Assembly: GCA_029261855.1 (NCBI GenBank)
Contig: JAJDAN010000028.1
Location: 1 to 64,000 of the forward strand
Origin: Deltaproteobacteria bacterium
GTDB lineage: Bacteria > Myxococcota_A > UBA9160 > UBA4427
Length of the DNA stretch: 64,000 nt
Direction: 5' to 3'
Shown here: piece by piece, positions 24,549-32,271 of the stretch
How positions within the stretch are numbered: the stretch's first letter is position 1
Layout of the letters: every line of letters begins with the position of its first letter
Notes under the pieces: generated by a model
What the model was told of the DNA's origin: nothing
Seen by the model: the letters and a program-made list of their open reading frames with translations, nothing else
The model's database searches: none
Translations under genes and position numbers: made by a program

Positions 24549-25610
24549 ATGCAGTTCGATCTCGACGAGGACCGCGCCCTGCTGAAGAGCTCCACCCGGG
24601 AGCTGCTCGAGAAGGAATCCGCGCTCGCCGACGCGCGCACGGTGATCGAGGAATCGGCCGAGGGCTACGACAAGGCGCTCTACGCCCAGCTCGGCGAGCT
24701 CGGCTACGGGTCGCTGCTGCTGACCGAGGACGAAGGCGGTATGGGCGTGCTCGCCTTCGCCGCCGTGCTAGAGGAAATGGGACGGGTCGCGTTCCCGGGC
24801 CCGTTCCTCGACCTGGCCCTCGCGGTGCGCCTGCTGTCTCAGAGCGAGGCTCCCGAGGCCGCGGAATGGGCCGAACGCGCCGCCGCCGGGGAGGCCCTGG
24901 TGGTGCTGGCCCGACTCGACGCGACGAGCGGCAGTCCGACCCGCTTCACAGGCGGACGGGTGCAGGGCACGAAGCGCTTCGTACCCTTCGGCGCCCACGC
25001 AGACGCACTCCTCGTCGAGACCGGCGAGGGGCTCGTGCTCGTGCCGAGACCCGGCGCGGGCTGGAACGCCGTCGCGCAGCCGACCATCGACCACGCGCAG
25101 CGCTTCGCCGAGGTGCGTTTCGATGACGCCGGCAGCCTGGTCGCTGCGAGCGACGCCGCGCGCACGCTGCTCGAGGACGCCGATCGACTCGGCGCCATCG
25201 GCGCGTCCGCGCTACTGCTCGGCTTGATGGACCGGTCCCTCGAGCTGACCGTCGCCTACACGATGGAGCGTGAGGCCTTCGGCGCGCCCATCGCGAGCTT
25301 CCAGGCCCTGCAGCATCGCTGCGCCGACGGCTTGCTCCAGACCGAGAGCACCCGGTCCGCCGTCTACCGCGCCGCCTGGGCGGCGGACGAGACCCCGGAC
25401 GATGCGGGCTTCCTGGCGGCCGTCGCCAAGGCCTGGGCCGGTCCCGCCGCGCGCTACGTCTGCGGCCAGGCCATCCAGCTGCACGGCGGCGTCGGCTTCA
25501 CCTGGGAGTACGACCCGCACGTCTACCTGAAACGCGTCAAGACCCTCGAGCAGTTCTACGGCGCAACGCGCGACCAGCTCGAGAACGCGCTCCAGTCGCG
25601 GGGCCTCTGA
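24549..25610 (+). CDS. Acyl-CoA dehydrogenase, small-type partner subunit
   Basis: This 353-residue protein starts after AAGGAG. It keeps the C-terminal dehydrogenase helices with MEREAFGAPIASFQALQH (the Arg that contacts FAD) and GGVGFTWEYDPH. The middle beta domain is divergent and lacks the TEPxxGSD motif found in its partner. Proteins of this shape pair with a full-length subunit to share FAD and active-site residues between chains. It oxidises a CoA thioester at the alpha-beta bond; the natural substrate is unknown. It is convergent with the next gene, 7 bases apart. Confidence 0.87.
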   Translation: MQFDLDEDRALLKSSTRELLEKESALADARTVIEESAEGYDKALYAQLGELGYGSLLLTEDEGGMGVLAFAAVLEEMGRVAFPGPFLDLALAVRLLSQSEAPEAAEWAERAAAGEALVVLARLDATSGSPTRFTGGRVQGTKRFVPFGAHADALLVETGEGLVLVPRPGAGWNAVAQPTIDHAQRFAEVRFDDAGSLVAASDAARTLLEDADRLGAIGASALLLGLMDRSLELTVAYTMEREAFGAPIASFQALQHRCADGLLQTESTRSAVYRAAWAADETPDDAGFLAAVAKAWAGPAARYVCGQAIQLHGGVGFTWEYDPHVYLKRVKTLEQFYGATRDQLENALQSRGL

Positions 25611-25617
25611 GTCGACC

Positions 25618-28242
25618 TCACCTCGACTCGACCGCGCCCTTCGCTTCGAGATACGCGCGAGCGGGCGCGTTGCCCGGGTCGAGCTCGAGGACTCGTCGAA
25701 ACAGCGCGACGGCGTGAGGCTCGCGGTATGCGTAGTGCGAGTAGACCGATGCCAGGCCGTAGTAGAAGCCCGCGCGCAAGGGCTCGGGAAGCACCAGCGG
25801 GGGCACGGCTCCCCGCGCCGCCCCCACCAACGAAGCCGCTCGCTCTTCGACTCCCGCGTGGGGGTCCGTGTAGAGGTGCCGGGGCAGCGAGAACTCGAGA
25901 ACCGGCCGATCGTCGGTGTGCAGGGGCCCGTCGCCAACGAAGCGCAGCAGATCCGCGCCCCCCACGAGCCGGAGGTTCAGGAAGTGGAAGATCGTCTCGA
26001 TTCCGGCGCGCTTCAGGGACGCCGGGTCGGAGTGCGACGCGAGCCGATCGAAGAGCCGCTCGGCGTCGATCGCGATGGGTCGTTTGGAGCAGATCAGCAC
26101 CAGATCCGTGGGCTCGTCGTGAGGCGCCCAGACGCTCACGTCCTCGAATACGTCCGTCACGGTGCGAAGGGCGATCTTCAACTCGTCGGGTGTTATGCGG
26201 TAGTTCTGCATCCAGATCGCGGCGACGCCACCGTCGGCGAGTCGGTCGGCGACACGCGCGAAGTACTCCCGTGTGAAAAGGCTGGAGGCGCCGCTGATCC
26301 AGGGGTCCGAAACCCCTGAAACGATGACGTCGTAGGACGCCTCGCCGACTGCAAGAAAGCTGCGGCCATCGGCCTGGAATAGCCGAACCCGGGGATCGCT
26401 CAGCGCGTCGTCGTGCGCCTCGGAGAAGTAGCTGGCGGCCTCGACGACCGCGGGCTCGATCTCCACCACGTCGACCTGCTCGACCGGGTAATCGAGCATC
26501 GCTCCCAGACTGACTCCCGTACCGAGGCCGACGAGCAACGCGCGACTCGGCTTCGGATGCAGCAGCATCGGAACGTGACCGAGCAGTGACCAGCTCGGCG
26601 CGTTGTCACCCACGCTGCCTTCCCACTTGCCGTTGGCCTGGTAGGCAATCCAGCTGCCGTCGCTCGCGCGTCGTACCGAGATCACCGCGTGCACGCCTTC
26701 GCGGTAGTAGAGAAGCTCATCGGTGGCTTCGCCCTGCCGGTAGGAACGCAAGAAGGGGTTGATCGCCGCCTGGTTCACATAGGGACCAAGCGTCATGCGT
26801 CGCGCATCCCAGCCCGGGACCAGCACGACGCAGACAGCGAACGCCAACGCGACGAGTGCCGCGCGCCAGGGCGATCGCTTGGTCGAGCGCCCCTGCTCGG
26901 GTTGGACCAGCAGCGCGCAGCCAAGGCTCGCGCTCAGCGCGGCCACGACGACGATCGAAGCCTGAATCCCGATGGCGGGCTGGAGGACGAAGCCGGCGAC
27001 GAGCGCACCACCGATCGACCCGAGCGTATTGGCGAGATAGAGATCGCCTACCTCCCGGCCCAGGGTCTCCGGGCGGCTCACACGGAGATGTGCCGCGATG
27101 GGAAGCGACGCACCGAGGCAGACGGTGGGTACGAACATCAGGGCGAAAGGGATCGACGACTGCAGCAGCGTAAGGGCCCAGAAGTCGGTCCCGACCGCCG
27201 CGAAGAGAGAAAGAAAGACGTCCGGCAGGCGACTGAAGAGAGGAATGGCGGCGAGGATCGAGAAGGCGAGCACCATCTGCAGTGCGGCGAGTGAGCGCAC
27301 CGCGCTGCCGCGGCGAAGCAGCCTTGGCGCGAGCAGCTCGCTTCCCAGCGCGAGCCCGGTGAGGAAGGTGCAGAGCATCACGGTGAAGGCGTAGACCGAA
27401 GACCCGAGAACGAGCGTCAGGACCCGGAACCACAACACCTCGCAAGCGAGCGCCGCAAAGCCGGAACCGGTCGCCACGACCAGGACGAGGGTCCGCAGCC
27501 GGCCAGGGATCGCGGGCGTGCGCGCCGCCTTGGCGCGGCGGTCGCGCTCGGCGACGGGCCTGACGGCGGCGGGAGCCGCGCGCGCCAGCAAGATGACACC
27601 CGCACCGATCACAACATCCAGTACGCCCGTCGCGGTCAAGGTCCCCGTGATTCCGAGCCAACGCAGCGCCGCGAATCCGGCCACCGCACAACCCACCACG
27701 CCGCCGAAGGTGTTCACCGCATAGAGCCGGCTGAAGTCGAACCCCAGGCGTGCCCCACTCGTCGCGACTCCGCGAACGACGAGTGGAAGCGTGGCGCCGG
27801 CCATCAGGGTCGGGGGCAGGAGAACCGCGGCCGCCAGCAGGAAGTGCTCGAGCTGGAAGGCCGCGTGGGCGAGATCCGACGGCCGAAGCCGGCTCGTCGC
27901 CACTCCGCCCATCCAATCGAAGAGGGCCGGGGTCGCCAGGCAGTAGATCCCGATCGCGATCTCGAGTGCACCGAAGAGCCGTAGCGGTCGTGAGACCCGG
28001 TCGGCGATGCGGCCTCCGAGTCCGCTGCCGAGGCCGAGTCCCAGCATGAAGACGCTGAGAACCGTCGAGACCGCGTACTGGGTGCTCCCGAAATGCAGCT
28101 CCAGCAGCCGGGCCCAGCTCGTCTCGTAGACGAGCGCGGTCGCCCCCGTCGAGAAGAAGCAGAGGATGACCCAGGCCGGCGCGGCCGTGGTCTCCGAATG
28201 CGGGCGGTCGCGTTCCAGAGGTCTTCGCCGCCGCCTCGCCAT
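25618..28242 (-). CDS. Transporter-like / spermidine-synthase-like fusion protein
   Basis: An ATG at 28242 after GGAGGCGG is preferred to the upstream TTG and gives 874 residues. The N-terminal half has about 10-14 hydrophobic helices with an MFS-like glycine-rich loop (LGSGLGGRIADRVSRPL). The cytoplasmic half has a Rossmann methyltransferase/spermidine-synthase fold with LLVGLGTGVSLGAM and VVEIEPAVVEAA. A short helical tail follows. These fusions are widespread in uncultured bacteria without a proven reaction. An aminopropyl transferase and exporter for polyamines is possible but unproven. Confidence 0.82.
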   Translation of the reverse strand: MARRRRRPLERDRPHSETTAAPAWVILCFFSTGATALVYETSWARLLELHFGSTQYAVSTVLSVFMLGLGLGSGLGGRIADRVSRPLRLFGALEIAIGIYCLATPALFDWMGGVATSRLRPSDLAHAAFQLEHFLLAAAVLLPPTLMAGATLPLVVRGVATSGARLGFDFSRLYAVNTFGGVVGCAVAGFAALRWLGITGTLTATGVLDVVIGAGVILLARAAPAAVRPVAERDRRAKAARTPAIPGRLRTLVLVVATGSGFAALACEVLWFRVLTLVLGSSVYAFTVMLCTFLTGLALGSELLAPRLLRRGSAVRSLAALQMVLAFSILAAIPLFSRLPDVFLSLFAAVGTDFWALTLLQSSIPFALMFVPTVCLGASLPIAAHLRVSRPETLGREVGDLYLANTLGSIGGALVAGFVLQPAIGIQASIVVVAALSASLGCALLVQPEQGRSTKRSPWRAALVALAFAVCVVLVPGWDARRMTLGPYVNQAAINPFLRSYRQGEATDELLYYREGVHAVISVRRASDGSWIAYQANGKWEGSVGDNAPSWSLLGHVPMLLHPKPSRALLVGLGTGVSLGAMLDYPVEQVDVVEIEPAVVEAASYFSEAHDDALSDPRVRLFQADGRSFLAVGEASYDVIVSGVSDPWISGASSLFTREYFARVADRLADGGVAAIWMQNYRITPDELKIALRTVTDVFEDVSVWAPHDEPTDLVLICSKRPIAIDAERLFDRLASHSDPASLKRAGIETIFHFLNLRLVGGADLLRFVGDGPLHTDDRPVLEFSLPRHLYTDPHAGVEERAASLVGAARGAVPPLVLPEPLRAGFYYGLASVYSHYAYREPHAVALFRRVLELDPGNAPARAYLEAKGAVESR

Positions 28243-28325
28243 CGAGCCGCCTCCACCGAAAGCAATCAAACGAGCAAATGGGTGTTAAAGGACCCGATCA
28301 AGTGCGTGATCGCGAGAAATTTTTG

Positions 28326-28366
28326 TTGACACTGAAGTGTAATCAGTGAGTACAATCATATTCACT
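28326..28366 (+). promoter_or_regulatory. Promoter with overlapping dyads upstream of the second TetR gene
   Basis: TTGACA (28326-28331) and TACAAT (28351-28356) are 19 bases apart. Two inverted repeats overlap them: ACACT-GA-AGTGT (28329-28340) and AGTGA/TCACT (28345-28349 and 28362-28366). This is a plausible autorepression operator for the TetR protein that starts at 28367. Confidence 0.55.
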
Positions 28367-29011
28367 ATGGATGAAAACGAAGTCAAGCCTCTCAAGCCCA
28401 CCAAGCGACCCCGTCGGAAGCCGCGCACCCCGAATCCCGAGGTGCGAGAACGCCTTCTCGCCGCAGCGAACGATCTGAGCACCGAACGCGGTCCCACCGA
28501 CATGCGGATCGACGAGGTGGCCGAGCGGGCAGGCGTCTCTGTCGGGACCTTCTACCTCTACTTCGACGGCAAGGACGATCTCTTCACCAGCCTCGTCGTC
28601 GACCACACCGCGCGCCTGCGGGAGCGCCTCTCCAAGGCGATGGCGGCCACGCCCCCTGGCAGCGACCCCGGGCAGCACCGGCTCGACGCGTACCTCGACT
28701 TCGTCGACGAGAACCAGCAGGCGTTCCTGTACTTCCTGCGCGCGGGAAGCATGGAAACCAACGTCGGAGATCTCAACAGCTGGGCCTTCGCCCAGCACGC
28801 CCTGGATGCCCGGCCCCTGATCGAGATGCTGCTGCCGGTAGGCAAGGCCAGCGAGATCGAACGGGAGCTGCTGATCCAGGCGACGTTGTCCGTCACACAG
28901 CATCTGGCCGGCTACTGGCTCCGGAACCAGGATCGAATCACGCGCGAAGACATCAAGCAGATCTTGGGGACGATGACCGGAGCGGTCATCGCTCACCTGA
29001 ACGCGCGCTAG
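28367..29011 (+). CDS. TetR-family transcriptional regulator
   Basis: The ATG at 28367 is chosen because the upstream GTG (28346) lies inside the promoter. The protein is 214 residues with a basic arm (KPTKRPRRKPR), a TetR helix-turn-helix (RIDEVAERAGVSVGTFYLYF, about 45-64) and a helical effector domain. It precedes the secreted PHM-like gene by 173 bases on the same strand and is divergent from the transporter/spermidine-synthase gene, so either may be its target. Dyads over its own promoter suggest autoregulation. Confidence 0.88.
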   Translation: MDENEVKPLKPTKRPRRKPRTPNPEVRERLLAAANDLSTERGPTDMRIDEVAERAGVSVGTFYLYFDGKDDLFTSLVVDHTARLRERLSKAMAATPPGSDPGQHRLDAYLDFVDENQQAFLYFLRAGSMETNVGDLNSWAFAQHALDARPLIEMLLPVGKASEIERELLIQATLSVTQHLAGYWLRNQDRITREDIKQILGTMTGAVIAHLNAR

Positions 29012-29184
29012 CCCTGCCCGGACGTCGATGCGGCCCCGGGGAGGACGTCGACCGAGTAGGTCCGGTCGACTGGGAAAGGGAACAAGAAGACAGCACCGAA
29101 GGCAGTTGGATCGCCTTATTCGCAAGCACACCCCCGACGTGGACACGTGAGGGCGGGTCAGCGTCTGGGACAAAGGAGAAGGAA

Positions 29185-30285
29185 ATGCGCAGAAGCTCAC
29201 GTCTCATCATGACCGCCGCCTCGATCTGCTGGCTCCTCGGGGCCGGTGGACTGGCAAGCGCGGAAACCACGACCGTTCTATGGGGACCGTTTCCCATGCC
29301 TCCGGCGACCTCCGAAGGACCGGGAGATCTCGAGGGGATCTCAGGCACGTCGGGGCTCGCATCGTTCGTCGCGGGATTGCTCGGTGCCGAGGTCGATATC
29401 GGTCCCATCCCGAAGCCGTGTAGCAATTGCTACATCACGGCTGTTCGACCGAACATGGTCGACGCGAACGGCGACACCCTGAACTTCAACACCGGCGGCA
29501 TGCTCCACCACGTCCTGGTCGCCAACATCGACGAGCCCGACGTGTTCTGTCGTCCGGGCTTCTCCGGTGCCATCAATCTGATGGGATTGTTCGCCGGCGG
29601 CAACGAGCGTTTCTTCGCCGCAGGCAACGAGCGCACGCACTTCACCGAGCAGCCGGGCTACGGGTATCGCGTCGACTCGGGTGACGACTGGGTACTCGTC
29701 TACCACCTCATGAACATGCAGCCCGTGGCGCGCGACTTCTACTTCGAGATCGAGTTCGACCACGTCTCGAGTGGCGTCGAGGCGACGCGGCCGATGTGGG
29801 TCGACTTCGACCAGTGCGACGACTCGGAGCGCGACTCGCCGGTGGGCTACTCCGACGTCAACAAGTGGCAGTGGAAGTCCGACCGTTCGGGCTACATCCG
29901 AACGATCGGCGGCCATGTCCACGATCAGGGAATCAGCATTGCCTGGGAGAACGTCAGCCGCGGCAGCAACATCTACACCTCCGTCGCGGGCTATGCGGCC
30001 GGTGCCGGATCGGCGCCGGTGGGCCCTGGGTCTGGGACGGACGCGATGCATCCGACCGACTACAACATCGTCGGCTCCGACCCGCTGGGACTGGGCAGCT
30101 ACATGGGTCACATCGCGGACATGACCGTCGGATACCCGAACGGCCGCATCAAGAAGAAGAACAACATGGTGACCCACACGCAGTACCACCACAGCCAGAC
30201 CCCCGGTGAGGGGGAAGGTGACATGGGGATCATGATCGCCAGCTTCGACGAGGATTTCTGTATCACCGACTTCTGGTGCTTCTGA
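29185..30285 (+). CDS. Secreted protein with PHM/DBM-like copper-ligand spacing
   Basis: This 366-residue protein starts after AAAGGAGAAGG and has a Sec signal peptide (cleavage near LASAE). It contains HH at 108-109 (GGMLHHVLV), His174 (LVYHLMNMQP) and HxH at 244-246 (GGHVHDQG), with Met residues at 347 and 350 (GDMGIM). In animal peptidylglycine monooxygenase the copper ligands are His107/108/172 and His242/244 plus a later Met, almost the same spacing. Six or more Cys could form disulfides in the mature protein. I infer a type II copper monooxygenase-like protein outside the cytoplasm. Related actinobacterial secreted proteins are, as far as I know, unnamed. Confidence 0.75.
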   Translation: MRRSSRLIMTAASICWLLGAGGLASAETTTVLWGPFPMPPATSEGPGDLEGISGTSGLASFVAGLLGAEVDIGPIPKPCSNCYITAVRPNMVDANGDTLNFNTGGMLHHVLVANIDEPDVFCRPGFSGAINLMGLFAGGNERFFAAGNERTHFTEQPGYGYRVDSGDDWVLVYHLMNMQPVARDFYFEIEFDHVSSGVEATRPMWVDFDQCDDSERDSPVGYSDVNKWQWKSDRSGYIRTIGGHVHDQGISIAWENVSRGSNIYTSVAGYAAGAGSAPVGPGSGTDAMHPTDYNIVGSDPLGLGSYMGHIADMTVGYPNGRIKKKNNMVTHTQYHHSQTPGEGEGDMGIMIASFDEDFCITDFWCF

Positions 30286-30314
30286 TCTAGTCGGAGATTC
30301 TCGTCGGGAAAAGC

Positions 30315-30347
30315 GGGAGGAGGGGGGCTGCCGGTCTCCCTCCTCCC
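30315..30347 (+). terminator. Hairpin without T-run after the PHM-like gene
   Basis: The 10-bp arms GGGAGGAGGG (30315-30324) and CCCTCCTCCC (30338-30347) close a 13-base loop 30 bases after the stop. No T-run follows, so it may act as an mRNA 3' stabiliser or weak terminator rather than a full stop. Confidence 0.4.
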
Positions 30348-30391
30348 CGTCCCAGCCGAACGTCGCTCGTGCCGGAACGGAACCGAACAAG

Positions 30392-30988
30392 ATGAAGCAG
30401 AAAGCCACGTTGGCGGTCCTCGTTCTCCTTTCCGCGGTCACGCTGACCTGGACTCTGTCGCCTCCGGGTCCGACCGCGCCGTCGACGGCAGCGCCGGTTT
30501 CGGCTCCAGCGCCGGCTACCCGCCCCGTGCCGATCCCGCCGCCGGAAGCGCGCGAAAGCCTCGTCTACCGCCGCCCCTCGCCGGAGGTCGTGGAGGAACT
30601 CTCCCGCAATCCCGAGACCGCGAAGCGGCTTCGCGAGCACGAGAAGCAGCTCGCCGCAACGCAGCGCTTCAGCGATGCCGTCGACGAAGGCAACTTCGAC
30701 GCAGAGGACCTGAACCGATCCGTCGTGTCCTTCTTCAAAACGATGGAGCTCGAGCCCGTCCTCGACGAGGAATCGATGATTCTCGGTCTCGAGATCCAGC
30801 ACATCTATTCGACCAGTCCGCTGCGCGAGACGTCGATCGTCGCGGGAGACCGGATCACCCACATCAACGACGAAGCCCTGCGCGACCCGGCAGACCTCCC
30901 GGCGCTCCTCGAAGGGCTCGAGCGTGACATGACACTGTGCGTCGACCGCGACGGCCGACACCACTGCGAGCGAATCTCTCTCGACTGA
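30392..30988 (+). CDS. PDZ-like, GspC-like periplasmic protein
   Basis: This 198-residue protein has an N-terminal membrane anchor, a long Pro/Ala-rich linker (about 25-55), a helical segment (60-110), and a C-terminal PDZ-like fold with the pattern ...SIVAGDRITHINDEAL typical of PDZ domains and the C-domain of type II secretion protein GspC. No other secretion genes are near. The anchor places the PDZ domain in the periplasm, where it probably binds a partner's C-terminus. The start has only a weak ribosome site. Confidence 0.6.
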   Translation: MKQKATLAVLVLLSAVTLTWTLSPPGPTAPSTAAPVSAPAPATRPVPIPPPEARESLVYRRPSPEVVEELSRNPETAKRLREHEKQLAATQRFSDAVDEGNFDAEDLNRSVVSFFKTMELEPVLDEESMILGLEIQHIYSTSPLRETSIVAGDRITHINDEALRDPADLPALLEGLERDMTLCVDRDGRHHCERISLD

Positions 30989-31005
30989 GCCCGGCTCGAG
31001 CGAGG

Positions 31006-31269
31006 TCAGACCAGCTCCGCACCGATACCGGCGGCTCGGAGTGACGCCTCGTCGGGACCCCGTCCCGCACAGCACGCGGCGATCGCTCCATCGATGACGA
31101 CCGTAGGAACGGACTGGATCCCGAGCTGCCGCGAGCGCGCCGCGACGTCCGCATCGTTCATGTCGAGCACCGACACTTCGCACGACGGGCACGCGATGCT
31201 CTGGACAAGAGCGATGGTGGCCTGGCAGCTCGGGCAACCTGCTGAGAATATTTCGACTGTTCGGGTCAT
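31006..31269 (-). CDS. Thioredoxin/glutaredoxin-like small protein of the mer-type operon
   Basis: An ATG at 31269, overlapping the previous stop as ATGA and preceded by AGGAG, gives 87 residues. The N-terminal beta-alpha unit has GCPSCQ, then a second Cys pair region SIACPSCEV, then QSVPTVVIDG, whose cis-Pro (SVPT) is the thioredoxin-fold hallmark, and ACC near the C-terminus. It is probably a cytoplasmic metal- or disulfide-handling protein. It is the third gene of a MerR-controlled operon, in the place where MerP or a reductase would normally be. Confidence 0.78.
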   Translation of the reverse strand: MTRTVEIFSAGCPSCQATIALVQSIACPSCEVSVLDMNDADVAARSRQLGIQSVPTVVIDGAIAACCAGRGPDEASLRAAGIGAELV

Positions 31270-31733
31270 GATCTCGTCTCCTGTTCGAATCCCGGTGTAG
31301 GGGGCCCCGTCACACAACGGGAGCAAGCTCCCGTTTGCCTCGAGAGCGGCCACGTGTTCCAGACGGATGCCGCGAGGAGCAGCGTGATCCCGAGGTAGAG
31401 CGCGAGATCGCTCACGAAGACGAACTTTCCGCCGAGCCCCGCGATCGCTCCGGCGACCCCGAGCAGGAGCGGACCGAAGCCCCTATGCGTTGGCGCTCGG
31501 TAGGCCAGCGCAGCCAGAGCCAGCACGAGAAGCACCACTGCGACGGGCAGCAGAACACGTTCGGAGAACAAGAAGCCCAGCCCGAGCGATCCGAGAAACG
31601 CGGCGTAGGCCGGCCAGCAAGCGGGGCAGGTGCCGATCGGAAGCAGGAAGACTCCGCTCGCCGGTATGGAAGCGATGAGCCTCCCGAATCGGGGCGACTG
31701 CGTCGTGTCGGCTTCGACAGGTCCGTTCCTCAT
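31266..31733 (-). CDS. MerC-like membrane protein
   Basis: An ATG at 31733 overlaps the merR stop (ATGA) and gives 155 residues with about four hydrophobic helices. The first carries PIGTCPACWPAYAAFLG, a Cys pair inside the membrane as in MerC/MerT mercury-uptake proteins. Another Cys pair (GACSRCV) is near the C-terminus. It lies between MerR and the thioredoxin-like protein, with 4-base overlaps on both sides. I infer mercury or soft-metal transport; the exact Mer subfamily is not certain. Confidence 0.7.
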   Translation of the reverse strand: MRNGPVEADTTQSPRFGRLIASIPASGVFLLPIGTCPACWPAYAAFLGSLGLGFLFSERVLLPVAVVLLVLALAALAYRAPTHRGFGPLLLGVAGAIAGLGGKFVFVSDLALYLGITLLLAASVWNTWPLSRQTGACSRCVTGPPTPGFEQETRS

Positions 31734-32140
31734 CCGGCCACCTCGTCCGCCATGGCTTCGAGGATCGGACAGTCGGTCACGGGGCCTCTGCCGGAACACT
31801 GGGCGACGAGTCCTTCGAGCGCGGCCTTCATCCGGCGCAGATCCCTCAGCTTGTCTTCGATGTCCTCGAGCTTCGAGACGGCTCGGTGTCTGACCGTGCT
31901 GCAGCGGGCGTCCGAGGCGGTGCGAAGCGCGAGCAACTCGTCGACCTCGTCGAGCTTGAAGCCGAGTCCCTGGGCTCGCTTGATGAAGCGAACTCGCGGA
32001 ACGGTCTCGGCGGGATAGGCCCGGTAGTTGGACGCCGTGCGCGGTGGCTTCTCCACCAGCCCTCGCCGCTCGTAGTACCGAAGCGTCTCGACGTGTACTC
32101 CCGCGAGCCGCGCCACGTCCCCGATTTTCAGCTCGGACAT
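31730..32140 (-). CDS. merR: MerR-type mercury-responsive regulator
   Basis: The second of two adjacent ATGs (32140) is 7 bases from AGGAG and gives 136 residues. The N-terminal winged helix (LKIGDVARLAGVHVETLRYY) is followed by the dimer helix. Cys80, Cys115 and Cys124 (QCSGRGPVTDC) match the Hg(II)-binding Cys82/117/126 of Tn501 MerR with identical spacing. This is therefore likely a true mercury sensor, not a CueR or ZntR homologue. It is first in its own operon, in front of the MerC-like and thioredoxin-like genes. Confidence 0.88.
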   Translation of the reverse strand: MSELKIGDVARLAGVHVETLRYYERRGLVEKPPRTASNYRAYPAETVPRVRFIKRAQGLGFKLDEVDELLALRTASDARCSTVRHRAVSKLEDIEDKLRDLRRMKAALEGLVAQCSGRGPVTDCPILEAMADEVAG

Positions 32141-32171
32141 CATCGATCTCCTCGGTCGGGTCGAGTAGGGC

Positions 32172-32203
32172 AGTCTACAGCCCGTACCTGGGTACGAGGT
32201 CAA
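32172..32203 (-). promoter_or_regulatory. MerR-type promoter and operator
   Basis: On the minus strand TTGACC (32203-32198) and TAGACT (32177-32172) are 20 bases apart, the over-long spacer typical of MerR-activated promoters. The spacer contains the dyad CGTACC/GGTACG (32183-32196), which matches the core of the Tn501 mer operator. It drives the merR-led operon. Confidence 0.75.
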
Positions 32204-32271
32204 GGGGCCTTTGTTGCCGACCCGCGTCGTGTCGCCAGCGCCGAGGACAGCGACGTGCTACCGGCTGCCGA

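Noticed and set aside
28346-28366. GTG at 28346 as the start of the second TetR gene
   Set aside because: It lies within the promoter; ATG 28367 gives a standard TetR length.
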